From positions 1 to 64,000 of the forward strand of contig NZ_JAUSTM010000002.1 in assembly GCF_030812835.1 (NCBI RefSeq): 64,000 nucleotides of DNA, in the 5' to 3' direction. The stretch comes from Streptococcus moroccensis (GTDB taxonomy: Bacteria > Bacillota > Bacilli > Lactobacillales > Streptococcaceae). The notes under the pieces are model-generated. The model was given only the letters and a program-made list of their open reading frames with translations, did not search any database and was not told the origin of the DNA. Made by a program: the position numbers and the translations under genes. Position 1 is the first letter of the stretch, and the number at the start of each line of letters is the position of its first letter. Of this stretch, positions 35,894-45,065 are shown piece after piece.

Positions 35894-36118
35894 GTGTTGC
35901 AATGGACACTTGAAGCTATGCGAGTCAACAAAGGAATGACTCAAGCAGAACTTGCTGAGAAGTTCGGTGTGTCGAGTCAAACAATCGCAAGATTAGAAAA
36001 AGATAGCTCTGATATTGGCTATCAGACCTTAAAAAAATATATCTTGTTCTTTAACGTTCAATTTGATGATATTTTTTTAGGAAAAAAATACGAAAAAAAC
36101 GTACATCAACCAACCTAG
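35894..36118 (+). CDS. XRE-family HTH protein
   Basis: A 74-residue helix-turn-helix protein (MRVNKGMTQAELAEKFGVSS, QTIARLEKDSSDIGYQTLKK). I choose the GTG at 35894, 7-8 nt after the GGGGGTGGGG run; TTG 35897 is possible. Codons near the 3' end contain an exact copy of the phage operator core (36088-36103). It lies just inside attR. Confidence 0.65.
   Translation: MLQWTLEAMRVNKGMTQAELAEKFGVSSQTIARLEKDSSDIGYQTLKKYILFFNVQFDDIFLGKKYEKNVHQPT
36088..36104. promoter_or_regulatory. Third copy of the phage operator, inside a coding region
   Basis: ATACG-A7-CGTAC shares 16 bp with the operator at 33948-33964 and overlaps the last codons (KKYEKNV) of the HTH gene. Confidence 0.5.
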
Positions 36119-36181
36119 AAAGGAGACAGGGTGGAAAACAAGGTTTTCGAATATGACAAAGATTTGTACATCAACGACTAT

Positions 36182-36195
36182 CGGCTCCATTTTAA
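36182..36195. repeat. attR: right 14-bp attachment core
   Basis: CGGCTCCATTTTAA, identical to 31140-31153. Confidence 0.85.
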
Positions 36196-36200
36196 TATAA

Positions 36201-36235
36201 AACAGAAGTACTCACTTGCAGTATTTCTGTTTTTG
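36201..36235 (+). terminator. Stranded native ssrA terminator
   Basis: AACAGAA-g-TACT (36201-36212) pairs with AGTA-t-TTCTGTT (36220-36231), followed by a T-rich tail, 6 bp beyond attR. Removing the element would place it directly after the tmRNA 3' end. Confidence 0.75.
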
Positions 36236-36322
36236 TTTTAAGGGTAAATTCGGCTATCATCTGCACTGGTAAGAACATCGTAAGAAAGATTTCCCGCCTC
36301 CCAATCACTAGCCAACTTATGG

Positions 36323-36328
36323 TATAAT
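36323..36328 (+). promoter_or_regulatory. Extended -10 of dinG, probable leaderless arrangement
   Basis: TGGTATAAT (TATAAT 36323-36328) with the ATG at 36338, 9 nt downstream and no ribosome site. Confidence 0.6.
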
Positions 36329-36337
36329 AAAACCACT

Positions 36338-38809
36338 ATGAAACACGAAATCAAGACCAAGAAATATGCCGTCGTGGATTTGGAAGCGACCTCAGCAAGT
36401 GCAGATGCACAGATTATTCAGGTCGGAATTGTTATCGTCCAAAACGGTCACATTCTTGAGACATACGAAACGGATGTTAATCCTCATGAGCCCTTGACAC
36501 CACATATTAAACAATTAACAGGGATTACCGATGCTCAGCTGGCAATGGCTCCTGATTTTGGACAGGTGGCGCGTGACATTTATGACCTGATTGAGGATGC
36601 GGTTTTTGTCGCACATAATGTTAAGTTTGATGCTAATTTATTGGCAGAAGCTCTTTTTTTTGAAGGGTTTGAACTTCGGACGCCACGGGTGGACACGGTA
36701 GAGCTGAGTCAAGTGTTCTTTCCGACTTTGGACCGCTACAATTTAAGTTATATTACGGAAGAATTAGAAATAGAGTTGACTGACGCTCACACAGCTATTG
36801 CGGATGCCATGGCGACAGCTCATCTTTTCCTTAAGATTCAGCAAAAGATTATGTGTCTTCCTCAAGTAACGCTTACCAAAATCATGCAGTATGCTGACCA
36901 TTTCATTTACGAGTCCAGCTTGGTAATTACAGAATTGCTTCCCTATGCCCAGCAAAACATCTCTAAAGAATACAATCAGGTTCTGGATTTAATCTTAAAA
37001 AAACAGTTGGTTTATGGTGAAGCTTACCATCTGGCTCCAGATTTTGAGCATAATGTGGCCTTGCTTGACTTGGATGCGCGTCCCCAGCAAGCGGATTTTG
37101 CCCGTCTGGTTACTCAGCATTTGGATGATCAAAAGATTAATTTTATTCAGGGGCAAGCCGGTATTGGTAAAACCTATGGTTATCTCTTACCGATTCTGGC
37201 CAAATACCCCAAAAGAAAACTGGTCATCTCAACCCCTACCAAACTCTTGCAGGACCAGATTATGGAGACCGAAGGGAGACGATTGGGAGAAGTGTTTCAC
37301 ATCAATTGCCATAGTCTTAAAGGGTTTGACAACTACATTAAGTTAGATAATTTTTGGACCACCTTGGAGCGTGAGGATGACAACCGGTTAGTTAATCGCT
37401 ACAAGATGTTGGTACTCGTGTGGTTGACAGAGACCAAGACTGGTGATTTAGCCGAAATCAAGCAAAAGCAAGGGTTCATGCCCTATTTCGACGAGTTACG
37501 GCATGATGGTAAGATTAGCGAGCTAAGCCTGTTTCGAGATGATGATTTTTGGCAACAAAGCTATGAGAGGTCTAAGGTCAGCCAAGTTATTGTTACCAAT
37601 CACTCCTACCTGTTAACGCGAGTTGTGGATGACAAAGCTTTTGTAGAGGATGCTATCTTAGTCATCGACGAGGCCCAGAAAATGCCGTCTCAATTAGAGA
37701 ATTTCTCACGGCGACAGGTTCGCTTAGCTAGCCTGATTAGCGAGGTTGAGGTCCTTTATCGCCAAAGCCCCGATCTCTTGACTAGAAGATTATTGGAAAG
37801 CATTTCCTATCATATGGAGCAATTAGCCGATAGTGCCGGTAAACCAGGCAAAGAGGCTGTTGTGGAGAGTTGTGTGTCTCAAATGCGGCAAGATTTAGGA
37901 GAATTAGGCCCAACTGTTTTACCACGTTTAGCAGAGGTTCTCGCCCCCCAGTTTGATGATTTTTGGGTGACCCAAGAAGTTGGTGATGACAAACGCATCC
38001 GTGTTTTGCATGCGGCCAGTTTAGATTACCTCTATTTTAAGGATCTATTGCCAGACTCAACCAAACTTTTCTGTATCAGTGCGACTCTTGAAATTAGCAA
38101 AAGGGTTAATCTAGCGCAACTTTTAGGGTTTTCAACAGAGCAAGTCACAATGGGCCATATGCCACAAGACCGGCAGGCTAATCAAAAGGTCTGGCTTTTA
38201 AAAGATGTTCCGCAAATTCAAGATCTGTCCCTTGAGGCCTATGCTGACTTAATTGCTCACCAGATTAAACGATTAGAGCGCCTACGCCAGCCAATGTTGG
38301 TGCTCTTTAATGCCAATCAATCACTGTTAGCCGTTTCTCGACTACTGAGTGATTTCGGTATCAATCATCTCGCCCAGCATGGTCATGGGACAGCCGCCAA
38401 TATCAAAAAAAGATTTGAACGAGGTGAGGCTCAGATTATACTTGGATCGGGTGCTTTCTGGGAAGGGGTTGACTTTGTCAATCACGATCAGATGCTGGTT
38501 TTGATAACTCGGCTTCCTTTTGAAAATCCACAGGACCGCTTTGTCCAAAAAATTAACCGCTATCTCAGATTAACTGGTCGAAAACCCTTCGAAGATTACC
38601 ATTTGCCTCAGACTATTCTTAAATTGAAACAAGCCATTGGTCGCAGCAGTAGGCGCCCACTACAAAGCTCTGCCATTATCATCTTAGACAATCGTGTCCT
38701 CAATCGAAAATATGGCAAAAGCTTTAGGGACATGCTAGAAAGTGTTTGTGAGGTGGAGGATATTTCTAGTCAAAAGCTTGTACAGGCTATTCGAAAACAC
38801 TTAAAATGA
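36338..38809 (+). CDS. dinG: DinG-family helicase with N-terminal DEDDh exonuclease
   Basis: An 823-residue XPD/DinG-type superfamily 2 protein. Residues 8-170 form a DnaQ-like 3'-5' exonuclease (VVDLEATSA, FVAHNVKFDANLL, DAHTAIADAMATA), as usual for Firmicutes. The ATPase part has Walker A GQAGIGKTYG, DEAQ-box VIDEAQKM and motif VI region AIGRSSRRP. The Fe-S cysteines of Gram-negative DinG are not seen, as expected for this group, whose helicase activity is disputed. The ATG lies 9 nt after a strong -10, suggesting a leaderless or near-leaderless mRNA. Confidence 0.92.
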   Translation: MKHEIKTKKYAVVDLEATSASADAQIIQVGIVIVQNGHILETYETDVNPHEPLTPHIKQLTGITDAQLAMAPDFGQVARDIYDLIEDAVFVAHNVKFDANLLAEALFFEGFELRTPRVDTVELSQVFFPTLDRYNLSYITEELEIELTDAHTAIADAMATAHLFLKIQQKIMCLPQVTLTKIMQYADHFIYESSLVITELLPYAQQNISKEYNQVLDLILKKQLVYGEAYHLAPDFEHNVALLDLDARPQQADFARLVTQHLDDQKINFIQGQAGIGKTYGYLLPILAKYPKRKLVISTPTKLLQDQIMETEGRRLGEVFHINCHSLKGFDNYIKLDNFWTTLEREDDNRLVNRYKMLVLVWLTETKTGDLAEIKQKQGFMPYFDELRHDGKISELSLFRDDDFWQQSYERSKVSQVIVTNHSYLLTRVVDDKAFVEDAILVIDEAQKMPSQLENFSRRQVRLASLISEVEVLYRQSPDLLTRRLLESISYHMEQLADSAGKPGKEAVVESCVSQMRQDLGELGPTVLPRLAEVLAPQFDDFWVTQEVGDDKRIRVLHAASLDYLYFKDLLPDSTKLFCISATLEISKRVNLAQLLGFSTEQVTMGHMPQDRQANQKVWLLKDVPQIQDLSLEAYADLIAHQIKRLERLRQPMLVLFNANQSLLAVSRLLSDFGINHLAQHGHGTAANIKKRFERGEAQIILGSGAFWEGVDFVNHDQMLVLITRLPFENPQDRFVQKINRYLRLTGRKPFEDYHLPQTILKLKQAIGRSSRRPLQSSAIIILDNRVLNRKYGKSFRDMLESVCEVEDISSQKLVQAIRKHLK

Positions 38810-38845
38810 AAGGAAAATGCAATTTACTTTTCCTTTTTTGAAGTG

Positions 38846-38870
38846 TATAATGATTGTGAGAACGATTACA
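38846..38870 (+). promoter_or_regulatory. -10 and cre-like site of the FabG-like gene
   Basis: TATAAT (38846-38851) is followed at the transcription start by TGAGAACGATTACA (38857-38870), a catabolite-response element with a single mismatch, in a position where CcpA would repress. Confidence 0.6.
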
Positions 38871-38885
38871 AAAAGGAGGCTACTT

Positions 38886-39641
38886 ATGTTTCAATTAAAA
38901 GAGCAAATAGCTGTTGTGACTGGGGGAGCAAAAGGTATCGGTAAAGGTATTGTGAATGCCTTGCTGGCTCAAGAGGCTAAAGTTATCGTGTTGGATAAGG
39001 ATGTGGAGGCTGGAGAAGCTTTGGCAAGAGAATTACCAATAGATTTTTTGAACCTCGATGTGACCAAGGCTGAGCAAGTGTCTCAAGTGTTTTCTAGGAT
39101 TATAGAGGCATATGGAAGAATTGATATTTTAGCTTCAAATGTAGGGATTTTCCCACAAAAAACTTTGGAAAATATGTCAGAAGATGATTGGGATGCCATC
39201 TTTTCCGTCAATCTTAAAGGAACCTTCCTGGTTGTTCAAGAGGCTTTAAAACACATGAAAAAGCAAACTTATGGCCGAGTTGTTCTGACCTCATCAATCA
39301 CAGGACCAGTTACAGGCTTTCCAGGTTGGTCCCATTATGGCGCCACTAAGGCAGGTCAATTAGGTTTTATGCGAAGTATAGCGCTTGAGTATGCTAAGTT
39401 TGGGATTACGGTCAATGCTGTACAACCGGGGAATATTCTCACAGAAGGTCTCATTGAGCAGGGGGAGGATTACCTTAAGCAAATGAAGGCAACTATACCT
39501 ACGCATACTCTGGGCGAACCGATTGACATTGGTGCTGCTGTGGCTTTTTTAGCCAGTCCTGAAGCGCGATTTATCACTGGACAAACTCTAATTATTGATG
39601 GTGGACAAATTCTTCCTGAGTCCTTTGATGCTATATTATAA
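38886..39641 (+). CDS. Short-chain dehydrogenase/reductase (FabG-like)
   Basis: A 251-residue classical SDR. The NAD(P)-binding motif TGGAKGIGKG (about residues 12-21), NNAG-equivalent ASNVGIF, the catalytic Ser in VLTSSITGP and YxxxK in HYGATKAGQLG are all present. Similar proteins include FabG and sugar-alcohol dehydrogenases. It is not next to fatty-acid genes and has a cre-like site, so a carbohydrate or polyol role is more likely than lipid synthesis. The start at 38886 follows AAAAAGGAGGCTACTT. Confidence 0.85.
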   Translation: MFQLKEQIAVVTGGAKGIGKGIVNALLAQEAKVIVLDKDVEAGEALARELPIDFLNLDVTKAEQVSQVFSRIIEAYGRIDILASNVGIFPQKTLENMSEDDWDAIFSVNLKGTFLVVQEALKHMKKQTYGRVVLTSSITGPVTGFPGWSHYGATKAGQLGFMRSIALEYAKFGITVNAVQPGNILTEGLIEQGEDYLKQMKATIPTHTLGEPIDIGAAVAFLASPEARFITGQTLIIDGGQILPESFDAIL

Positions 39642-39657
39642 AAAATACCTGAATTTG

Positions 39658-39708
39658 GGTCGGACAGCTTTGCTTACAGAGCATTTATTAGCGTCTGACC
39701 TTTCTTTT
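39658..39708 (+). terminator. Terminator after the FabG-like gene
   Basis: GGTCGGAC (39658-39665) pairs with GTCTGACC (39693-39700) and is followed by TTTCTTTT. Confidence 0.7.
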
Positions 39709-39787
39709 ATTTCTAATTATAGCTGGAATGGTGTTCTTATGGTATAATTTTAAAATATGGCATTTGCCAAACGAAGAAGGAAACGTA

Positions 39788-40933
39788 ATGATTTATTTAG
39801 ACAATAGCGCTACAACAAAACCTTACCCAGAAGTGCTTCACACCTATAAAGAAGTGTCTGAAAAAATTTGGGGCAATCCCAGTTCCCTGCACAATTTAGG
39901 AACGCAGGCAACACGGATTTTAGAAGCGTGCCGAAAGCAAATAGCAGAGCTTCTTGGTAAGCTTCCAGAGGAGATTTTCTTCACCTCAGGGGGAACGGAA
40001 GGGGATAACTGGGTCATTAAGGGTGTTGCTTTTGAAAAGCAGGCTTTCGGGAAACATCTAATCGTCTCAGCGATTGAACACCCAGCCGTGAAAGAATCCG
40101 CCCTCTGGTTACGTGAGTTGGGTTTCGAAGTGGACTTAGCCCCAGTGACCAAGGAAGGTTTTGTGGATGTGGAGGCACTCAAGAGCTTAATTAGATCAGA
40201 TACCATCCTTGTCTCGGTCATGGCGGTTAATAATGAAATTGGAGCCATCCAGCCAATACAAGCTATTTCTGAGCTTCTTGCTGACAAACCGACTATTTCC
40301 TTTCATGTGGATGCTGTTCAGGCTGTCGGGAAAGTAGCTAATGAGGCCTATTTGACAGATCGTGTAGATTTTGCAACCTTCTCTAGCCATAAGTTCCATG
40401 GTGTCAGGGGTGTGGGCTTTATCTACAAAAAAACTGGAAAAAAAATTAGCCCCCTATTAACGGGAGGCGGTCAAGAAAATGAACTTCGTTCAACGACTGA
40501 AAATGTAGCTGGTATTGCGGCCACAGCAAAGGCCTTGCGGATGACTCTAGAACAAGCAGAACTCGTCCAAGCACGTCAAGCCAAGCTTAAAAATGTCCTG
40601 GTCGACGCATTAAAATCCTATCCTGATATCACCCTGTTTTCGGGCCACGAAAACTTTACAAACAATATCATCACCTTTGGCTTAAAAAATGTTCGTGGTG
40701 AGGTTGTGGTGCATGCTTTTGAAAGCCATGACATCTACCTCTCAACGACCAGTGCTTGCTCCTCAAAAGCCGGACATGCGGCGGGGACTCTCTTGGCCAT
40801 GAAAGTACCCAGTAAAATCGCAACCACAGCCGTTCGTGTCAGTCTTGGAGATGACACTGACATGAGCCAGATGGAACAGTTTTTAACCATTCTTAAACAA
40901 ATTTATCAACAAACTGAAAAAATTAGGAAGTAA
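39788..40933 (+). CDS. Cysteine desulfurase (IscS/NifS-like, ThiI partner)
   Basis: A 381-residue PLP enzyme that mobilises sulfur from cysteine. It has the N-terminal [13 protein letters not shown], the PLP lysine in SSHKFHG and the active Cys in [15 protein letters not shown]. It lies 7 bp upstream of thiI, as in many Firmicutes, so it most likely feeds persulfide sulfur to ThiI for 4-thiouridine in tRNA. The start at 39788 follows GAAGAAGGAAACGTA; the frame continues upstream to 39728 but only over the promoter. Confidence 0.93.
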   Translation: MIYLDNSATTKPYPEVLHTYKEVSEKIWGNPSSLHNLGTQATRILEACRKQIAELLGKLPEEIFFTSGGTEGDNWVIKGVAFEKQAFGKHLIVSAIEHPAVKESALWLRELGFEVDLAPVTKEGFVDVEALKSLIRSDTILVSVMAVNNEIGAIQPIQAISELLADKPTISFHVDAVQAVGKVANEAYLTDRVDFATFSSHKFHGVRGVGFIYKKTGKKISPLLTGGGQENELRSTTENVAGIAATAKALRMTLEQAELVQARQAKLKNVLVDALKSYPDITLFSGHENFTNNIITFGLKNVRGEVVVHAFESHDIYLSTTSACSSKAGHAAGTLLAMKVPSKIATTAVRVSLGDDTDMSQMEQFLTILKQIYQQTEKIRK

Positions 40934-40940
40934 TAAACTC

Positions 40941-42155
40941 ATGCAATACTCAGAAATTTTAATCCGCTATGGGGAGCTCTCCACCAAAGGGAAAAATCGG
41001 ATGCGCTTTATCGGAAAACTTAGACGCAATATTGGTGACGTCTTGAGCATCTTCCCCGAAGTGAAGGTTACAGCTGACCGTGATCGAGGGCATGTTTACC
41101 TCAATGGTGCTGACTATAAAGCAGTATCAGAAGCGCTTTCCCATGTCTTTGGGATCCAGACTTATTCTCCGTCTTATAAGGTTGAGAAATCTGTTCCTGC
41201 ACTGAAAGAAGCGGTGCAGACCATTATGAAAGGTGTTTATCAGCCTGGGATGACCTTTAAAGTGGTTACCAAACGGAGTGATCACACTTTTGAACTGGAT
41301 TCCATTGAACTTAACCATACTCTAGGTGATGCTGTTTTTGAAGCGATTCCTGAGATTGAGGTCAAGATGAAGGGAGCAGATGTTGTTCTTCGTGTTGAAA
41401 TTCGCACAGATGCCGCTTATATCTCTCATGAAACGCTCAAAGGTGCTGGAGGACTTCCGGTTGGGACCTCTGGTAAAGGAATGCTGATGCTTTCTGGGGG
41501 GATTGATTCTCCAGTTGCTGGATATCTGGCCTTAAAGCGTGGGGTTGATATAGAGGCTGTTCACTTTGCCAGCCCTCCTTATACCAGTCCAGGTGCCCTT
41601 AAAAAAGCGCATGATTTGACTCGTAAATTGACCAAGTTTGGCGGTAACATTCAGTTTATCGAAGTGCCATTTACGGAAATTCAGGAAGAAATCAAAGAAA
41701 AAGCCCCAGAAGCTTATCTGATGACACTAACCCGTCGTTTTATGATGCGCATTACTGATGCTATTCGCGAAAAACGGCAAGGCATGGTCATTATCAATGG
41801 GGAAAGTTTGGGGCAAGTGGCCAGTCAGACCTTAGAATCAATGCAGGCGATTAACGCGGTCATAAGTACTCCAATCATTCGCCCAGTTGTTACCATGGAT
41901 AAGCTTGAAATCATTGAAATGGCGGAAAAGATTGATACATTTGAAATTTCCATTCAACCTTTTGAAGATTGCTGTACCATCTTCGCGCCTGACCGTCCTA
42001 AAACCAATCCAAAACTTAAAAATGTTGAACAGTATGAAGAACGGTTGGATGTGGAAGGCTTGGTAGCAAGAGCAGTTGAAGGCATCATGATTACTGAAAT
42101 CACCCCTGAGGGAGAAATTGATCAAGTTGCTGAATGGATAGATGACTTACTTTAA
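40941..42155 (+). CDS. thiI: tRNA 4-thiouridine synthase
   Basis: A 404-residue enzyme that adenylates and thiolates U8 of tRNA. The N-terminal ferredoxin-like and THUMP domains (residues 1-165) are followed by the PP-loop ATP-binding motif [11 protein letters not shown] (about 183-193) and the sulfur-acceptor Cys in [11 protein letters not shown]. There is no C-terminal rhodanese extension, as usual for streptococci. Cotranscribed with the cysteine desulfurase upstream. Confidence 0.96.
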   Translation: MQYSEILIRYGELSTKGKNRMRFIGKLRRNIGDVLSIFPEVKVTADRDRGHVYLNGADYKAVSEALSHVFGIQTYSPSYKVEKSVPALKEAVQTIMKGVYQPGMTFKVVTKRSDHTFELDSIELNHTLGDAVFEAIPEIEVKMKGADVVLRVEIRTDAAYISHETLKGAGGLPVGTSGKGMLMLSGGIDSPVAGYLALKRGVDIEAVHFASPPYTSPGALKKAHDLTRKLTKFGGNIQFIEVPFTEIQEEIKEKAPEAYLMTLTRRFMMRITDAIREKRQGMVIINGESLGQVASQTLESMQAINAVISTPIIRPVVTMDKLEIIEMAEKIDTFEISIQPFEDCCTIFAPDRPKTNPKLKNVEQYEERLDVEGLVARAVEGIMITEITPEGEIDQVAEWIDDLL

Positions 42156-42162
42156 ATACTGA

Positions 42163-42198
42163 AAAAGCTTCTAGAAACGGACGTTTCTAGAAGCTTTT
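42163..42198. terminator. Bidirectional terminator between thiI and plsY
   Basis: A 16-bp perfect inverted repeat (42163-42178 with 42183-42198, AAAAGCTTCTAGAAAC core) with a 4-nt loop. Confidence 0.92.
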
Positions 42199-42269
42199 CT
42201 ACTTGATTTTTAGAATGAAAGATTTGAGTAAAGCGTGTCTAGCTCTAATATAGCGAGCTTTAGCATCTA

Positions 42270-42908
42270 TTATTTTTTGAGAGGTTTCTGTTTGGTCAAG
42301 TTCAATCCCCAAGGAATGAGATTTTCCTTTTTTCGCTTGATCCTCTGAATATTGTCACGGTGGCGAATGATGACAATGCTGGCAACAATTAAAACAACCA
42401 GTAGCAAAATCCAGTCCTTGGGAAGTAAAATCCCAAGCTGAGGTAGGATAATAACTGTTACAATTGCTGTTGCAGCAGCCACAACACTTGAGAAAGAAAT
42501 CATAGATGTCAAGTAAAGACAGCCTGCAAAAATACTAAGCAAAATGATACAGTAGATGGGATTATACCCAAAAAGCATGCCTGCGCTAGTTGCAACAGCT
42601 TTTCCACCCTTAAACTGAGCAAACACGGGGAAGGTATGACCAATGACTGCCATCATCCCAAAGATGAGAGGTGAGACATCAGTGACCCCAAACCAGATCG
42701 GGAGTAAAACTGCTAATGTTCCTTTAAAGAAATCTAGCAAGAAAACAATAATCCCAGCTTTTTTACCCAAGATTCGGAAGGTATTGGTTGTACCAGTGTT
42801 ACCAGAGCCATAGGCACGTAAATTCTTCTTATAAAAAACCTGTCCAATCCAAAGTCCAGATGGGATTGAGCCTAAAAGGTAGGCAATTAATAAAAATAAA
42901 ATAGTCAT
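42270..42908 (-). CDS. plsY: Acyl-phosphate:glycerol-3-phosphate acyltransferase
   Basis: A 212-residue membrane acyltransferase that makes lysophosphatidic acid from acyl-phosphate. Conserved motifs are [10 protein letters not shown] near the N-terminus, [11 protein letters not shown] (about 37-47), and [10 protein letters not shown] (about 102-111). Five hydrophobic helices are visible. The start codon lies 6 nt after an extended -10 with no ribosome site, so its mRNA is probably leaderless. Transcribed divergently from parE, as in other streptococci. Confidence 0.93.
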   Translation of the reverse strand: MTILFLLIAYLLGSIPSGLWIGQVFYKKNLRAYGSGNTGTTNTFRILGKKAGIIVFLLDFFKGTLAVLLPIWFGVTDVSPLIFGMMAVIGHTFPVFAQFKGGKAVATSAGMLFGYNPIYCIILLSIFAGCLYLTSMISFSSVVAAATAIVTVIILPQLGILLPKDWILLLVVLIVASIVIIRHRDNIQRIKRKKENLIPWGLNLTKQKPLKK

Positions 42909-42914
42909 AAATCG

Positions 42915-42920
42915 ATTATA
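42915..42920 (-). promoter_or_regulatory. Extended -10 of plsY, leaderless arrangement
   Basis: On the minus strand TGTGCTATAAT (TATAAT 42915-42920) is followed by 6 nt and the ATG at 42908. Confidence 0.7.
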
Positions 42921-43012
42921 GCACAGATGATAAGGGTTTAACTAGTGAAAACTTTTGCATTTTGAGGAAAAAATCGGTAATATAGTACAGATGATAATTC
43001 TGGAGGTTAGCT

Positions 43013-44962
43013 TTGGCTAAAAATAAGAACGAAATTACAATTAATAATTATAATGATGATGCCATTCAGGTATTAGAAGGCTTGGATGCTGTCCGTAAAA
43101 GACCGGGAATGTATATTGGATCAACGGATGGGACTGGACTGCATCACCTGGTCTGGGAAATTGTCGACAACGCAGTCGACGAGGCCCTCTCAGGGTTTGG
43201 AGACAAGATTGAAGTCACCATTAATAAAGACGGGTCTTTAACCGTTTCTGACCATGGACGGGGGATGCCAACGGGTCTCCATGCTATGGGGATTCCAACG
43301 GTAGAGGTCATCTTTACAGTTCTTCATGCGGGTGGTAAGTTTGGCCAAGGGGGCTATAAGACATCTGGTGGTCTTCACGGTGTTGGGTCGTCGGTTGTGA
43401 ATGCCTTGTCGAGCTGGCTTGAAGTAGAAATAACGCGTGACGGTCATGTTTATCGTCAACGCTTCGAAGCTGGTGGTAAACCTGCAACAACGCTTAAAAA
43501 AGTTGGCACTTCTGCTAAGTCGAAAACGGGTACTAAAGTGACCTTTATGCCAGATGCCACCATCTTTTCAACGACAGAGTTCAAGTACAACACCATTGCA
43601 GAACGCCTTAACGAATCAGCCTTCCTCTTAAAGAATGTGACCTTGACCCTGACGGATGAACGCACTGGGGAGTCTAGTGAATTTCATTATGAAAATGGAG
43701 TGCAAGATTTTGTCGAGTACCTAAACGAAGACAAAGAGACTCTGACACCAGTCCTCTATTTTTCAGGAGAGGAATCAGGATTTCAAGTAGAAGTAGCCAT
43801 GCAGTATAACGATGGCTTCTCTGATAATATCCTCTCTTTTGTTAATAATGTCCGCACCAAAGATGGTGGTAGCCATGAAACAGGACTTAAGGCGGCCATT
43901 ACTAAGGTCATGAACGACTATGCCCGTAAAACGGGACTTTTAAAAGACAAAGACAAGAACCTAGACGGCTCGGACTACCGGGAAGGCTTATCAGCCATCC
44001 TGTCTATCTTGGTGCCTGAAGAACACCTCCAATTTGAAGGTCAGACCAAGGACAAGCTCGGCTCTCCTTTGGCACGACCAGTTGTTGATGGGATCGTTTC
44101 TGAAAAATTAACCTTCTTCCTGATGGAGAATGGCGAACTTGCGGCGAACTTGATTCGCAAAGCCATCAAAGCTAGAGATGCCAGAGAGGCTGCTCGTAAA
44201 GCTAGAGATGAAAGCCGAAACGGCAAGAAGAATAAAAAAGACAAGGGGCTTTTATCTGGGAAACTAACCCCAGCCCAGTCAAAAAATCCCAAGAAAAACG
44301 AACTTTACCTTGTCGAAGGGGACTCTGCCGGAGGTTCCGCCAAGCAAGGTCGTGACCGTAAGTTTCAGGCCATTCTTCCCCTTCGTGGTAAGGTTCTTAA
44401 TACCGAAAAAGCCAAGATGACCGATATCCTTAAAAATGAGGAAATTAACACCATGATTTATACCATTGGTGCTGGAGTAGGGGCTGATTTTAGCCTAGAG
44501 GATATTAACTACGATAAAATCATTATCATGACCGATGCGGATACGGACGGTGCTCACATTCAGACTCTCTTATTAACCTTCTTTTACCGCTACATGCGCC
44601 CCCTTGTTGAGGCAGGACATGTTTATATTGCATTACCACCCCTTTACAAGATGTCTAAAGGCAAGGGCAAGAATGAACAGATAGCTTATGCTTGGTCAGA
44701 CGGAGAGCTTGAAGAATTGCGCCAGCAATTTGGCAAAGGTGCTATGTTGCAACGCTATAAAGGATTGGGTGAAATGAACGCAGACCAACTTTGGGAAACA
44801 ACCATGAACCCTGAAACACGGACCTTGATTCGTGTGACCATTGATGATTTGGCTCGTGCAGAGCGTCGTGTCTCTGTTCTCATGGGAGATAAGCCAGCAC
44901 CACGTCGCCAATGGATTGAGGACAATGTCAAGTTTACCTTGGAAGAAAATACAGTGTTTTAA
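43013..44962 (+). CDS. parE: DNA topoisomerase IV subunit B
   Basis: A 649-residue ATPase subunit of topoisomerase IV, which decatenates daughter chromosomes. The GHKL ATP site (EIVDNAVDEAL, GRGMPTG, GGLHGVGSSVVNAL), the TOPRIM residues (EGDSAGG, MTDADTDGAHI) and the PLRGKVLN motif (LPLRGKVLNTEKAK) are intact. The start is TTG at 43013 with TGGAGGTTAGC before it. Followed by two small genes and parC, a conserved streptococcal cluster. Confidence 0.97.
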   Translation: MAKNKNEITINNYNDDAIQVLEGLDAVRKRPGMYIGSTDGTGLHHLVWEIVDNAVDEALSGFGDKIEVTINKDGSLTVSDHGRGMPTGLHAMGIPTVEVIFTVLHAGGKFGQGGYKTSGGLHGVGSSVVNALSSWLEVEITRDGHVYRQRFEAGGKPATTLKKVGTSAKSKTGTKVTFMPDATIFSTTEFKYNTIAERLNESAFLLKNVTLTLTDERTGESSEFHYENGVQDFVEYLNEDKETLTPVLYFSGEESGFQVEVAMQYNDGFSDNILSFVNNVRTKDGGSHETGLKAAITKVMNDYARKTGLLKDKDKNLDGSDYREGLSAILSILVPEEHLQFEGQTKDKLGSPLARPVVDGIVSEKLTFFLMENGELAANLIRKAIKARDAREAARKARDESRNGKKNKKDKGLLSGKLTPAQSKNPKKNELYLVEGDSAGGSAKQGRDRKFQAILPLRGKVLNTEKAKMTDILKNEEINTMIYTIGAGVGADFSLEDINYDKIIIMTDADTDGAHIQTLLLTFFYRYMRPLVEAGHVYIALPPLYKMSKGKGKNEQIAYAWSDGELEELRQQFGKGAMLQRYKGLGEMNADQLWETTMNPETRTLIRVTIDDLARAERRVSVLMGDKPAPRRQWIEDNVKFTLEENTVF

Positions 44963-45065
44963 CTGGTCCTTTGTTAATGGTACCAGAGTCTCTAATGAGA
45001 AGGGATCATCACTATTGGGTGGTAAAACACCTATTGACTAGCTCAAAATCAAAAAGGAGTGAACT

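Larger units (their letters stand above)
31140..36195. mobile_element. Prophage remnant / small integrative element in ssrA
   Basis: A 5.06-kb insertion bounded by an exact 14-bp repeat, with a tyrosine integrase next to attL. Contents: integrase (frameshifted), an orphan glycine-rich gene, a CI-like repressor, divergent operators, small ORFs, a DUF4145-like gene, a small HExxH gene, a Lys-rich repeat protein and two Cro-like HTH genes. This is the lysogeny and early-regulation part of a temperate phage only; replication, packaging, virion and lysis genes are absent. It is either a deletion derivative or a satellite dependent on a helper. ssrA 3' ends are known integration targets. Confidence 0.88.
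36131..36241 (+). other. ORF crossing attR, junction chimera
   Basis: GTG at 36131 after AAAGGAGACAGG opens a frame (MENKVFEYDKDLYINDYRLH) that runs through the attachment core into the stranded ssrA terminator and stops at 36239-36241. In the excised circle the same frame would end four codons after the core. Likely the broken start of a phage gene. Confidence 0.5.
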
